From Marinobacterium jannaschii DSM 6295 (GTDB lineage: Bacteria; Pseudomonadota; Gammaproteobacteria; Pseudomonadales; Balneatricaceae), in NCBI RefSeq assembly GCF_000620085.1, contig NZ_KK211064.1, positions 356,272 to 420,271 of the forward strand: a stretch of DNA of 64,000 nt. Direction: 5' to 3'. The translations under genes were made by a program, and so were the position numbers. Each line of letters opens with the position of its first letter. Within the stretch, counting starts at the first letter, position 1. Under the pieces are notes generated by a model. That model saw nothing but the letters and a program-made list of their open reading frames with translations, ran no database searches and was not told the origin of the DNA. Positions 35,519 through 44,892 of the stretch are shown in pieces.

Positions 35519-36841
35519 ATGGCCGGAGCCTTAGGTGTGAATCACTTTAAACGTTATTTATCGTTCGTTTCTTTTTCCCTTCTGGTTTCAACAGCCCAGG
35601 CTGATACGCAGATTGAGCAACTCACCTCTCTGGTTAATCAGGGGGATATGGCGGCCGCCTATGATTTAGCGCAGCAACTTCAGCCTGAATATGAGGGCGA
35701 TCCTGCGTTTGATCTGCAATATGGCATTGCGGCTATCGATAACGGCGATATTGGCCAGGGGATGTTTGCGCTGGAGCGGGTGCTGGTATTACGGCCGGAT
35801 ATGCATCTGGCGCGGCTGGAGTTGGCGCGGGGCTATTTCCTGCAGGGCAATGATCTGCGGGCAAAAGAGCAGTTTAACGCGGTGCTGGAGAATAACCCAC
35901 CACCTAAGGTGGTCGACCAGATTCAGGCCTTCCTGAACCTGATCGCCAGCCGGGCTGAGAAGAGTCGCTGGAGCGCCGGCGGCTCGCTGCAACTGGCCTG
36001 GGGCTATGACGACAATATCAATGCCGCGCCGGAATCACAGACCACGGTGGTGACACTAAGCGATACGGCACTGGGGCGTGGCGACCAGTTCACTACGATG
36101 AAGCTGAACGGCCATGCTGAATATCAGGCAACCAAGGCTCAGAGCTGGTTTGGTAATGCCACCCTGGAATCGCGCTGGTACGCCGATGAAGATCCGCAGG
36201 ACTTCCGCAACCTGCGCGGCTTGGTTGGCAGTCGCTGGCTGGACGGTCGCAATCGCTACCAGTTGGCGCTGAACGCGCAGAATTATCAGCTGGATAATAA
36301 CGATTACCGGGACAGCTACGGGGTTGGTGGCCAGTGGACCTATGCCCTGAGTAAAACCGCTATCGTGACGACGTCGCTGGATTACAGCCAGCTTGATTAT
36401 GATACGGCGGACTGGAAGGACAGTGATCTGGTCAGCCTCGGAGTGAATGGCGTTATCGTCGGTAACGGCCACTGGACGCCGGTGTATTTTGCCGGAGGCT
36501 TTGCCGGCCGAGAAAAACCGGATAGCCCGGGCGTGCTGGCAGATGCCGGTGTCGACCGACTGTTCTTCGGCGGCCACATCGGGGCCAGGATAGAGCCTTA
36601 TGATGGCCTGCAGCTGACCACTACCCTGGTGGCCCAGCGCAGTAACTACCGCGGCACCGACTTTATCTACAATATCCGCCGCGATGACAACTACCTGGCA
36701 CTGGCGCTGGATGCCAGCTGGAAGCTGCCGCACGACTGGCGTTTTATCAGCGGTATCAGCTACAGCCGCAATGACTCCAATATCGAACTCCATGATTACG
36801 ACCGCACCCAGGTTCGCCTCGGTGTGCAGTATCAGTTCTGA
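35519..36841 (+). CDS. Slam-like TPR and beta-barrel outer-membrane protein (DUF560-like)
   Basis: 440 aa. A signal peptide (about residues 10-28) is followed by TPR-type helices (GDMAAAYDLAQQL, DMHLARLELARGYFLQGNDLRAKEQF; about 30-145) and then a C-terminal domain of alternating amphipathic strands (GSLQLAWGYDDNINA, GHAEYQATKAQSWFGNATLESRW) ending in VRLGVQYQF, the aromatic C-terminus of outer-membrane barrels. This is the layout of Slam/DUF560 proteins, which move surface proteins across the outer membrane (type XI). It lies 15 bp before a secreted FecR-domain protein that is the natural substrate candidate. The start could also be a GTG six codons on. Confidence 0.75.
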   Translation: MAGALGVNHFKRYLSFVSFSLLVSTAQADTQIEQLTSLVNQGDMAAAYDLAQQLQPEYEGDPAFDLQYGIAAIDNGDIGQGMFALERVLVLRPDMHLARLELARGYFLQGNDLRAKEQFNAVLENNPPPKVVDQIQAFLNLIASRAEKSRWSAGGSLQLAWGYDDNINAAPESQTTVVTLSDTALGRGDQFTTMKLNGHAEYQATKAQSWFGNATLESRWYADEDPQDFRNLRGLVGSRWLDGRNRYQLALNAQNYQLDNNDYRDSYGVGGQWTYALSKTAIVTTSLDYSQLDYDTADWKDSDLVSLGVNGVIVGNGHWTPVYFAGGFAGREKPDSPGVLADAGVDRLFFGGHIGARIEPYDGLQLTTTLVAQRSNYRGTDFIYNIRRDDNYLALALDASWKLPHDWRFISGISYSRNDSNIELHDYDRTQVRLGVQYQF

Positions 36842-36856
36842 GCATAGGGACATACC

Positions 36857-39565
36857 ATGATCCGTTTAACCACCGCTGCCTTTCTGATCATTGCCTCCCC
36901 CTCGTTGCTGGCCGCTGACGGCGTCGGCAAGGTGCTGCTCAGTTTTGGTAAGAACCATGCCATTACCGCAGAAGGCGAGCTGCGTCTGCTGAAGCGGAAA
37001 TCCGAGATATTCAATCAGGAAACCCTGCAGACCGGGCCGCGTGGCCGTTTGCAGGTGCGCTTCAGCGACGATTCGATGCTGTCACTGAAACCCAATACCC
37101 GCTACGCCATCCAGCAGTATGAGTTTAACAAGGCAGCGCCCACCGAAAGTAAGGCGTTTTACAAGCTGATTAAGGGTGGTATGCGCACCATCAGCGGTAA
37201 GATCGGCAAGGTCGACCGCGAGGATTACAAGCTGGAAACCGTGGTGGCCACTATCGGTATCCGTGGCACCGAGTTTGAGGTGCTGCAGAATGCTGAAGGG
37301 ATGTGGCTGGGGGTGAGCGACGGTAAGGTGTTTGCCGAGTCGGATCAGACCTCAGAGCTGATCGGTAGCGGCGGCTACGCCTTTGTTGGTAATAACGGCC
37401 AGCTGATCGTACTGGACGAACGCCCTGCTGAGCTGGATCAGAGCACGGCGACCAGTGATAGCGCCGAAGATGAGGAGCAGGGCGGCAGCGGCGGCGGTGA
37501 GCAGGAGGGTGAGGAAGACACTTCTGATGACGGCGCTGCAGAGGGGGCTGCTGAAACCGCGGATGATTCAGGTGAAACAGAGACGGGTAGCGGCAATGAA
37601 ACGGATCTGTTTAACGACGATTCTGTTGCCGAAGTGACACAGAGTGCGGGCGAGGCCAGCAATACTGCCAGTGATCCGGGCCAGCAGAGTCAGCAGGGCA
37701 GCGAAGACGCAGTGGCTGAGGCTCAGGAAGAAACGCAAACGAGTGCGGACAGCACAGACAACGCCACAAGTAACGATACCGATAACAACACCGATACCGG
37801 CACCGGCTCTCAGGCCGGAACCAGTGTGAATGCCGACGCGGGTTCCCGGGTACGGATGGTGACCTTTGCCCAGGGCAATACCAGTAACGCCACCGGGCTG
37901 GTGGTAACGGCTGAGAGTGGTCAGAAAAAACTCAAAGTGGACAAGGACAATAAGCTGTTCACCGGCTATGACCTGAAGCAGGGCAATGGTTTTCTCTCTG
38001 GCTCCACTGGCTCCAGCTGTGCACCATCAAACAGTTGTACTTTGACGCTGTCCGGAAAGACCTCCGACGGGACTTTTGGCACCGATGGCGATATTTACTA
38101 CGGCCGCTGGAACCAGAACGCCCTGAGCTCGGCGAGCGAAAATGGCAGCAGTGTCTCGATCGCCGCGCCGCTGCACTATGTCTTCAGTGAGAAATTCAGC
38201 GGCACCGCCGTCGTGACCGAGCTAAATAAAAACAAGACGGGTTCGGTGCGCTATGACCTCTCCAGTGCCACTAAGCCAACCTCGCTGGACAGCAGCGGCA
38301 ACCTGCTGGAAGGTACCCTGAACAGTGCCAAGATTATCCTCAACTATGACGATATGAAGGTACTGGATGCGGCGATGGCGATCAGCATGGATGATGGCCG
38401 CAAGCTGGATATGTCGCTGCTGTCCGAAATGAGCCTCAATGCCAGTGGCGAATTTGTCGCCATGTCGATGAGCGGTCACTGCAGTGGCGGTTTCTGTACC
38501 GACAGCGATGCCGACCTGACCCAGGTATCGATGAACGGCACCTGGGCTTTCGATCTGGTAGGCGATAAAGCGCAACAGCTGATGTCGGAGTATATCTACA
38601 ACTCCTCCTCATCTCAGGTAACGCCGTTTTCGGTCAATGGTGTGGCGGTACTGGATCAGTCGCCCAAAGAGGGCTTTGCGGTTGCCTATATCGATAACGC
38701 GGCCTCTGCGGCCAGTTCCAGCGCAGCGACGACATCGGCTTCGACTTCACTGGGTACCCATCTTAAAGGTGAAAATGGTGCTGCCGTGGTGGATTACAAA
38801 AACCTGAAGCTGACCACCGTCGATGTAAGTGGCGCCGATGTGATCACCTCACTCTCGGTCACCGATACAGATGAGGATGACGGCTGCAATCCCTGTACCT
38901 TTGACAGTGACGGCCTGAGTGGCTCTGAAGGCACTGCAGCACTGAAGGATTCCGGTTTTGCCCAGCTGGACGAGGCCAAGGTAAGCTGGGGGCGCTGGAA
39001 TCTGACATCTTCCGGGGCCAACCTGTCGATTACTGATGGCACCCGCTCCGGCACTGTGGATGCGCGTGGCCCGCTGCACTTTGTCTACAGCGGCGACCTC
39101 ACCCCCTACGACACTATTGCGGCCCGCTCCGGTACTGCAACCTACAGCTGGTCGAACGGTACCGCGCCGACCCTTTCGGACAGTACGGTGACCGGTCTCG
39201 ATGGCACGGTGAACAAGCTGGATGTGTCGGTGAGTTTCGAGACGCAGAATGTGACCGCTGTGGATATGGGGCTGAGTTTCAGCAACGGCAGCAGCGCTTA
39301 TTCAGTCAACGCCAATCTGGCGTCTGATGCCCAGACAGGCCTGCAAAACCTGGTCAGCGGCAGTGATGACCTGCGCCTTCACGGCTCGGTGAACCGTACC
39401 CTCAGCGCCAGCACACCGGAAAATATCCAGATGGAAGGGCGTATGACGCTGCAGTTTGTCGGTGAACAGGGGCAGGGTGCGATCACCAGCTTTGGCTTAC
39501 AGGAGCAAGGCTCGGTCTCGGGTGTCGCTGTCAGCGGCGCGGGGCTGCTGAAAGAGGCTAAGTAG
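36857..39565 (+). CDS. Large secreted FecR-domain protein with duplicated C-terminal modules
   Basis: 902 aa with a type I signal peptide (MIRLTTAAFLIIASPSLLAA), no lipobox. Residues about 40-160 form a FecR domain (GKVLLSFGKNHAITAEGELRLL-like start; VVATIGIRGTEFEV). Residues 195-330 are an acidic Glu/Ser/Thr/Gly/Asn linker. Two related modules follow (about 375-600 and 680-895), each with a GRW strand, a LHYVFS or LHFVYS strand, a GTA..Y/V segment and an ISMDDGR or LSFSNGS strand. They look like TbpB-type beta structures. Each module has cysteine pairs near its start. It is encoded 15 bp after the Slam-like gene, so it may be its secreted or surface substrate. Confidence 0.75.
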   Translation: MIRLTTAAFLIIASPSLLAADGVGKVLLSFGKNHAITAEGELRLLKRKSEIFNQETLQTGPRGRLQVRFSDDSMLSLKPNTRYAIQQYEFNKAAPTESKAFYKLIKGGMRTISGKIGKVDREDYKLETVVATIGIRGTEFEVLQNAEGMWLGVSDGKVFAESDQTSELIGSGGYAFVGNNGQLIVLDERPAELDQSTATSDSAEDEEQGGSGGGEQEGEEDTSDDGAAEGAAETADDSGETETGSGNETDLFNDDSVAEVTQSAGEASNTASDPGQQSQQGSEDAVAEAQEETQTSADSTDNATSNDTDNNTDTGTGSQAGTSVNADAGSRVRMVTFAQGNTSNATGLVVTAESGQKKLKVDKDNKLFTGYDLKQGNGFLSGSTGSSCAPSNSCTLTLSGKTSDGTFGTDGDIYYGRWNQNALSSASENGSSVSIAAPLHYVFSEKFSGTAVVTELNKNKTGSVRYDLSSATKPTSLDSSGNLLEGTLNSAKIILNYDDMKVLDAAMAISMDDGRKLDMSLLSEMSLNASGEFVAMSMSGHCSGGFCTDSDADLTQVSMNGTWAFDLVGDKAQQLMSEYIYNSSSSQVTPFSVNGVAVLDQSPKEGFAVAYIDNAASAASSSAATTSASTSLGTHLKGENGAAVVDYKNLKLTTVDVSGADVITSLSVTDTDEDDGCNPCTFDSDGLSGSEGTAALKDSGFAQLDEAKVSWGRWNLTSSGANLSITDGTRSGTVDARGPLHFVYSGDLTPYDTIAARSGTATYSWSNGTAPTLSDSTVTGLDGTVNKLDVSVSFETQNVTAVDMGLSFSNGSSAYSVNANLASDAQTGLQNLVSGSDDLRLHGSVNRTLSASTPENIQMEGRMTLQFVGEQGQGAITSFGLQEQGSVSGVAVSGAGLLKEAK

Positions 39566-39598
39566 CGGCGCAGTTGTTCAGGGGCAGGTCGATGCGGG

Positions 39599-40357
39599 TC
39601 AGAGGCTGATCCGCTCGTTATGCAGCAGGCGGCGGGCGTTATGACTTACCAGCAGCGGCTGGCACTGTTGCATGATCGCCTCTTCAAACCCCGGTTTCAG
39701 GTGGGTGATCAGGATCTCGCAGTCGTACTCCAGCCGTGATAGCTGTTCCGCCAGCTGGGCCGGGGTCAGGTGACCGCTGAGTTTTGCCAGCTCGTCCAGC
39801 TCATTGGTAAAAGACACATCGATAATCAGCAGCTGCGGCTGTAGCCGGTTCAGGATTGGCCAGAGGGCATCGTTGCAGCCGGTATCGCCGCTGAAGGCAA
39901 AGCTGCTGTGGTTATCAGCCAGAAGGTAACCGCAGGTGGGAGTGGGGTGCTCGGAAGGCAGCACGGTCACGTTAATTTCATCCAGAGCGAGCCGGTCGCC
40001 GACGCTGATCTTATGCAGCCGTACGATCGGCTGCTCTTCCGGCAGTACCGTATAGTCCGGCCACAGGGTCCAGTTGAAAATATGCTGCTGCAGGGCGTCG
40101 ATCACCTCGGGCAGGGCATAGAGATCGATCGGCTGGCGGTGGGCATCGTAGATGGTTGCCAGCATCAGCGGCAGGCCGACGATATGGTCGAGATGGGCGT
40201 GGGTGATCAGTACCTGACGGATCGCGGTCATCTGCTCCAGTGTCAGCAGCTCGACACCGGTGCCGGCATCCAGCAGCAGGGATTCATTGATCAGGAAGGT
40301 GGTGGTCTTGAGGTTTTTGCCGATACCGCCGCTGCAACCAAGAATCTCTATATTCAC
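39599..40357 (-). CDS. Metallo-beta-lactamase-fold hydrolase, possible class II cyclic-nucleotide phosphodiesterase
   Basis: 252 aa from a GTG at 40357 with AGGTGGGAA upstream; a longer in-frame extension exists but lacks a ribosome site. The metal motif is THAHLDHIVGLPLMLA near residue 53, with SEHPTPTCGYLL, FSGDTGCND and THLKPG further on. HxHLDH is the hallmark of class II cAMP phosphodiesterases and of related RNase Z-like hydrolases; the rest of the class II signature is not exact. The nearby cyclase makes a cyclic-nucleotide substrate attractive. It is divergent, 69 bp, from the GAF-GspE gene. Confidence 0.65.
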   Translation of the reverse strand: MNIEILGCSGGIGKNLKTTTFLINESLLLDAGTGVELLTLEQMTAIRQVLITHAHLDHIVGLPLMLATIYDAHRQPIDLYALPEVIDALQQHIFNWTLWPDYTVLPEEQPIVRLHKISVGDRLALDEINVTVLPSEHPTPTCGYLLADNHSSFAFSGDTGCNDALWPILNRLQPQLLIIDVSFTNELDELAKLSGHLTPAQLAEQLSRLEYDCEILITHLKPGFEEAIMQQCQPLLVSHNARRLLHNERISL

Positions 40358-40426
40358 TTCCCACCTCTGATCCGGCTCCTTAGAATGCTGTAAGAGTACC
40401 AGAGATCCCAAGAGTGTCACCTTTAT

Positions 40427-42676
40427 ATGTCGACCGATACCACACCGTCTGAGCAGTATTACGCCCGTCTCACGGAAATTTTGAGCAAGATTCATGAATA
40501 CAAGGATTTCAGCTCAGCCTTTCCGGTAGTGGAAGAGGCGATCCTGACCATGCTGGGGGCCGAGCGGGTCACCGTCTATCAGCATCAGCAGCACCGCTGG
40601 GAACTGCTGTCCCGCTTTAAGACCGGTGATGACGTGCTCGAAATCAAGGTGCCGGTCAGCACTGCATCTATTGCCGGTTATGTGGCTTTCAGTCGCCAGC
40701 CGGTGATGATCGCCAATGTACGGGATGCGCAGGAGCTGAAGGCGATCCATCCCAACCTGCGCTTTGATGGCAGCTACGAGAAGAATATCGAGTTTAAGAG
40801 CCGCTCGATGCTGGTGGTGCCGATTCAGTACAAAGGCCTTTTGCTGGGGGTGCTGCAGATCATCAACCGCCAGCGCGGTGGTGCCTTCGATCAGAATGAC
40901 CGCGCCCGGGCGGAGAAATTTGCCGCCATGCTGGGACAGAAGTTCCGTTATGATTTTGGCTGTACCGAAGGCCCTTATCACTACCTGATCGATAATGGCC
41001 TGCTGGATAAGACCGCGCTGGAGCGGCTGCAGGCCAAGGCCACGCCGACCCAGCCCCTGACCCGGCTGCTGAAAGAGCAGGCTAAGCTCAGCGTCGCCCA
41101 GATCGGTAAATCGCTGGAGTGCTTCTATCAGGTGCCTTTCCTGCAGTACAAGCCGGAAAGCTACTATGCCCACCCGGCGGCGGCCCAGCTAAACCGGGCG
41201 TACCTGCGCAACAGTAACCTGGCGCTGCTGACCGACGGCAAGACTGAGCAGGTGCTGGTGCTGATCGATGATCCCAACGACAGCAAACGGGTGATGGAGA
41301 TCGAAGGGGTACTGGATAACCGCGAAACCCGCATCTGTGTCGGCCTGGTGGACGATATCCAGCAGTACCTGGGCGTGGTGGCACCAAGCCCTGAAAGCGG
41401 CGCTAATCTGGATACGATCCTCGACGAGCTGGAGGATGACTCCGAGGTGATCGAGGAGGTTTCCGATCGTGACGATGTCAACGAGGAAGACTCCACCGTG
41501 GTGCGGCTGGTGAACCGGATCTTGCTCGATGCCCGCCGCCTGGATGCGTCCGATGTGCATATAGAACCGGGCCGGGGACGCACGGCGACCAATGTGCGGA
41601 TGCGTGTCGACGGCGTATGCCAGGAGATCATCCAGATCCCCTCGACCCACGCCAAGGCGACGGTGTCCCGTATCAAGATCATGTCCAAGCTGGATATCTC
41701 CGAGAAGCGGGTACCCCAGGACGGTAAGTTCTCGGTGCGCCTGCACGGCCATCCGCTGGATGTGCGTGTCGCCACCATCCCGACGGTTAACGGCGAAGGG
41801 GTGGTGATGCGACTGCTGCAGTCCGGCGAGCCGATTCCGTTTAACCAGCTCAACCTGTCGCCGCGCAATCTGGAAGCGCTGGAGCACCTGATGACCTTCC
41901 CGCATGGCATCCTGCTGGTGGTGGGGCCGACCGGGTCCGGTAAGACCACCACTTTGCACGCGGTGCTGTCCCAGCTGAATACCCCGGAACGTAAGATCTG
42001 GACCGCCGAAGACCCGGTGGAGATTACCCAGCCGGGGCTGCAGCAGGTCCAGGTGCAGCCGAAGATCGGATTCGACTTCGCCACCGCCCTGCGCGCCTTC
42101 CTGCGCGCTGATCCGGATATTATCCTGATCGGTGAGATGCGCGACAAGGAGACCTCCCACGCCGGGGTCGAAGCCTCCCTCACCGGTCACCTAGTGCTAT
42201 CCACCCTGCATACCAACTCGGCGCCGGAAACCATCACCCGACTGCTGGATCTGGGAATCGATCCGATCAGCTTCTCCGATGCCCTGTTAGGCATTCTGGC
42301 CCAGCGTCTGGTGCGCACCCTGTGTAAGCACTGCAAGCAGCCCTACAGTGCCAGTGAAGACGAGGTGGAATTCCTGCAGCGCCAGTACGGTGCGGGCGCG
42401 GAAGCCCTGGGGCTGGTGGCCGGCCAGACCCAACTGCATGCGCCTAAGGGCTGTCCGGAGTGTAATGACACCGGCTACCGGGGCCGCACCGGGGTACATG
42501 AACTGCTCTGTACGTCTGACCGGATGCGCGAGCTGATCAGTCACGGTGCCAGCATTGCCGATATCAAAACGCAGGCGATAAGCGATGGCATGACCACCCT
42601 GTTGCAGGACGGTATCCAGAAAATTATTAATGGCGACCTGGACTTTGCCCAGCTGCGTCGTGTTGCGGCGGAGTAA
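40427..42676 (+). CDS. GAF domain fused to a GspE/PilB-type secretion ATPase
   Basis: 749 aa. Residues 20-175 are a GAF domain (FSSAFPVVEEAILTMLGAERVTVYQ ... SMLVVPIQYKGLLLGVLQIIN). Residues 180-320 are a GspE N-terminal-type domain, followed by an acidic linker (DELEDDSEVIEEVSDRDD). The ATPase has Walker A GPTGSGKTTT near 501, IWTAEDPVEITQPGLQQVQV (Asp box), Walker B IILIGEMRDKET and the zinc tetracysteine CKHCKQ...CPECND. No pilin or secretin genes adjoin, so it is an orphan whose GAF domain may let a cyclic nucleotide control a pilus or secretion motor. The cyclase gene follows 6 bp downstream. Confidence 0.85.
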   Translation: MSTDTTPSEQYYARLTEILSKIHEYKDFSSAFPVVEEAILTMLGAERVTVYQHQQHRWELLSRFKTGDDVLEIKVPVSTASIAGYVAFSRQPVMIANVRDAQELKAIHPNLRFDGSYEKNIEFKSRSMLVVPIQYKGLLLGVLQIINRQRGGAFDQNDRARAEKFAAMLGQKFRYDFGCTEGPYHYLIDNGLLDKTALERLQAKATPTQPLTRLLKEQAKLSVAQIGKSLECFYQVPFLQYKPESYYAHPAAAQLNRAYLRNSNLALLTDGKTEQVLVLIDDPNDSKRVMEIEGVLDNRETRICVGLVDDIQQYLGVVAPSPESGANLDTILDELEDDSEVIEEVSDRDDVNEEDSTVVRLVNRILLDARRLDASDVHIEPGRGRTATNVRMRVDGVCQEIIQIPSTHAKATVSRIKIMSKLDISEKRVPQDGKFSVRLHGHPLDVRVATIPTVNGEGVVMRLLQSGEPIPFNQLNLSPRNLEALEHLMTFPHGILLVVGPTGSGKTTTLHAVLSQLNTPERKIWTAEDPVEITQPGLQQVQVQPKIGFDFATALRAFLRADPDIILIGEMRDKETSHAGVEASLTGHLVLSTLHTNSAPETITRLLDLGIDPISFSDALLGILAQRLVRTLCKHCKQPYSASEDEVEFLQRQYGAGAEALGLVAGQTQLHAPKGCPECNDTGYRGRTGVHELLCTSDRMRELISHGASIADIKTQAISDGMTTLLQDGIQKIINGDLDFAQLRRVAAE

Positions 42677-42682
42677 GTACTT

Positions 42683-44884
42683 ATGAGCCAGCGCTGGATT
42701 CGCAGCCTGGTTGGCCTGGGGCTGACCCTGCTGATGCTGCTCAGTGTCTGGACCGGACAGCGGCCGGAGCTGGCCGAACGGCTGGAACTGGATCTCTATG
42801 ACCTGCGCCTGAAACAGTCGCTGCTGAATGAGCAGGACCCGCGCATCGTTATCGTCGATGTGGATGAACCCAGCCTGGCGGCAGAGGGACGCTGGCCCTG
42901 GAGCCGGGATAAGCTGGCGCGGCTGGTCAGCCAACTGACGGATCAGTACGGCGTGGCGCTGGTGGGTTTCGATATGGTGTTCTCCGAAAGCGATAACCGT
43001 GTCACCGCCGTGCGCCTGCAGCAGAGTCTGCCGACAGATCCACAGCAGCGTTTCAGCGCACAGCAGCTACAACGCCTGTTACAGCAGAGCGACCCGGACC
43101 GGAACTTTGCCGGGGTGATTGCCGAGCGACCGGTGGTGATGGGCTATGTCTTCAATCAACAGGACGCCGCGCTGGTGAACGGTGGGCTGGGTCCGGCAAC
43201 AGTCTCTGCACTGACGGCCGGGATTGAAGCCCCGCTGGCACAGGGGTATCTGGGCAACCTTCCCGCCCTGCAACAGAGTACGCCCTGGGGCGGCTTCTTC
43301 GATAATCCGCTGGTGGATGCGGATGGCACCTACCGCCGGGTGCCACTGTTGCAGCAGTATCAGCAAGCCTATTACCCCTCGCTGGCGTTGGCATCGCTGC
43401 TGGCCCTGCTGGGTGAAACCGAGGTGACGCCGATCATCGAACGGGATATCCGGGGCGATAACCCGGCGCTGATCGCAATCGATGCCGGCGGTATCCGTAT
43501 TCCGGTCGATCACCGCAGCGCCGTGCTGGTGCCCTATCGTGGTCCGATGGGTAGCTTTCCCTATGTCTCTGCAACCGATGTGCTGCAGGGACGGGCCGAT
43601 CCGGCCGTGCTGGAAGGCGCCATCGTACTGGTCGGCACCAGTGCGGCCGGCTTGCTCGACCTGAGGGTAACACCGCTGCAGAACCGCTATCCCGGTGTTG
43701 AGGTCCATGCCAATATCCTCTCCGGTATGCTCGATGAGCGTATTCATCACCAGCCTGATTACACCATCGCCGTCGAACTGACCCAGCTGCTGATTACCGG
43801 ACTGTTGTTATCGCTGCTGGTCCCGCGGCTATCTGTCTTCTGGGGTAGCCTGCTGACCCTGGCCTGGGGACTGGCGCTGATCGGGGCCAACCTGTATGCC
43901 TGGAACCAGCTGTTGTGGGTGATTCCGCTGGCCTACAGCCTGTTGCTGACGCTGCTGCTTTACCTGTTTCAGCTCAGTACCGGTTACTTTTTCGAGAGCC
44001 GTAACCGCCAGCGCCTGGCCAGCCAGTTTGGCCAGTATATTCCGGCCGAGATTGTGGATGAGTTGAACGCCCGCGGCGGTGAGGTGGAGCTGGAGGGAGA
44101 GAGCCGCGATATGACAGTGTTTTTCTCCGATGTACGCGGCTTTACCGGGCTGTCGGAACAACTTAATCCACAGCAGCTGACGCGACTGATGAATATCTAC
44201 CTGACCCGGATGACGGCGCTGATCTACCGTCATCGCGGCACTGTGGATAAATATATCGGCGATGCGGTGATGGCTTTCTGGGGCGCGCCGCTGGCAGATC
44301 CGCAGCATCAGCGCCAGGCGCTGGATGCGGCGATGGCGATGCTTGAGGCGATGGCGGATGTTAACCGTGAACTGGAGCAGGAGGGACTGCCGCAGATCAG
44401 TGTCGGTATGGGCCTGAACAGCGGCAAGATGAATGTGGGTAACATGGGCTCCAGCTACCGTATGGCCTATACCGTGATGGGCGATGCGGTCAATCTGGGG
44501 TCGAGGCTGGAGGGACTGACCAAGTTCTACGGCGTAGCCCTGATTGTCAGCGATGCCCTGAAGCAGGCGGTCCCTGAATACCTGTTTCTGGAACTGGATC
44601 GGGTGCAGGTCAAGGGGCGCAGTGAACCGGTGATACTGTGGCAGCCGCTGGGCCTGAAAGAGGATCAGGCCGAAGCACTGCTGCGACTGACAGAGAACTT
44701 TTCCACAGCCCTCAGCCTGTTCCGTCAAAGGGCATGGAGGGAGTGTCTGGAGGTATTGCAGCAACTGGAACGCCAGCAGTTTAATCCACAGCTGTTAGCG
44801 ATCTATCGCCGGCGTATTGCTGATTATCAACAGCTGCCGCCCCCGGAAAAGTGGGATGGTGTCTTTATCCACACCTCGAAATAG
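42683..44884 (+). CDS. CHASE2-domain class III adenylate/guanylate cyclase
   Basis: Membrane-bound cyclase of 733 aa. TM1 is near residues 8-25, then a CHASE2 periplasmic sensor (LYDLRLKQSLLNEQDPRIVIVDVDEPSLA ... GRWPWSRDKLARL) to about 350, then three hydrophobic segments (about 360-440). The cyclase domain (about 465-640) has both metal Asp residues (FFSDVRGFTGL near 483 and DKYIGDAVMAFWG near 527) and MAYTVMGDAVNLGSRLE. It ends in a helical tail that looks TPR-like. Substrate choice, ATP or GTP, cannot be fixed by eye. Probably co-transcribed with the GAF-GspE gene. Confidence 0.88.
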   Translation: MSQRWIRSLVGLGLTLLMLLSVWTGQRPELAERLELDLYDLRLKQSLLNEQDPRIVIVDVDEPSLAAEGRWPWSRDKLARLVSQLTDQYGVALVGFDMVFSESDNRVTAVRLQQSLPTDPQQRFSAQQLQRLLQQSDPDRNFAGVIAERPVVMGYVFNQQDAALVNGGLGPATVSALTAGIEAPLAQGYLGNLPALQQSTPWGGFFDNPLVDADGTYRRVPLLQQYQQAYYPSLALASLLALLGETEVTPIIERDIRGDNPALIAIDAGGIRIPVDHRSAVLVPYRGPMGSFPYVSATDVLQGRADPAVLEGAIVLVGTSAAGLLDLRVTPLQNRYPGVEVHANILSGMLDERIHHQPDYTIAVELTQLLITGLLLSLLVPRLSVFWGSLLTLAWGLALIGANLYAWNQLLWVIPLAYSLLLTLLLYLFQLSTGYFFESRNRQRLASQFGQYIPAEIVDELNARGGEVELEGESRDMTVFFSDVRGFTGLSEQLNPQQLTRLMNIYLTRMTALIYRHRGTVDKYIGDAVMAFWGAPLADPQHQRQALDAAMAMLEAMADVNRELEQEGLPQISVGMGLNSGKMNVGNMGSSYRMAYTVMGDAVNLGSRLEGLTKFYGVALIVSDALKQAVPEYLFLELDRVQVKGRSEPVILWQPLGLKEDQAEALLRLTENFSTALSLFRQRAWRECLEVLQQLERQQFNPQLLAIYRRRIADYQQLPPPEKWDGVFIHTSK

Positions 44885-44892
44885 CGCCTGAA

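Noticed and set aside
41164-42190. Long minus-strand frames over the GAF-GspE gene
   Set aside because: Shadows of the ATPase coding sequence in GC-rich DNA.
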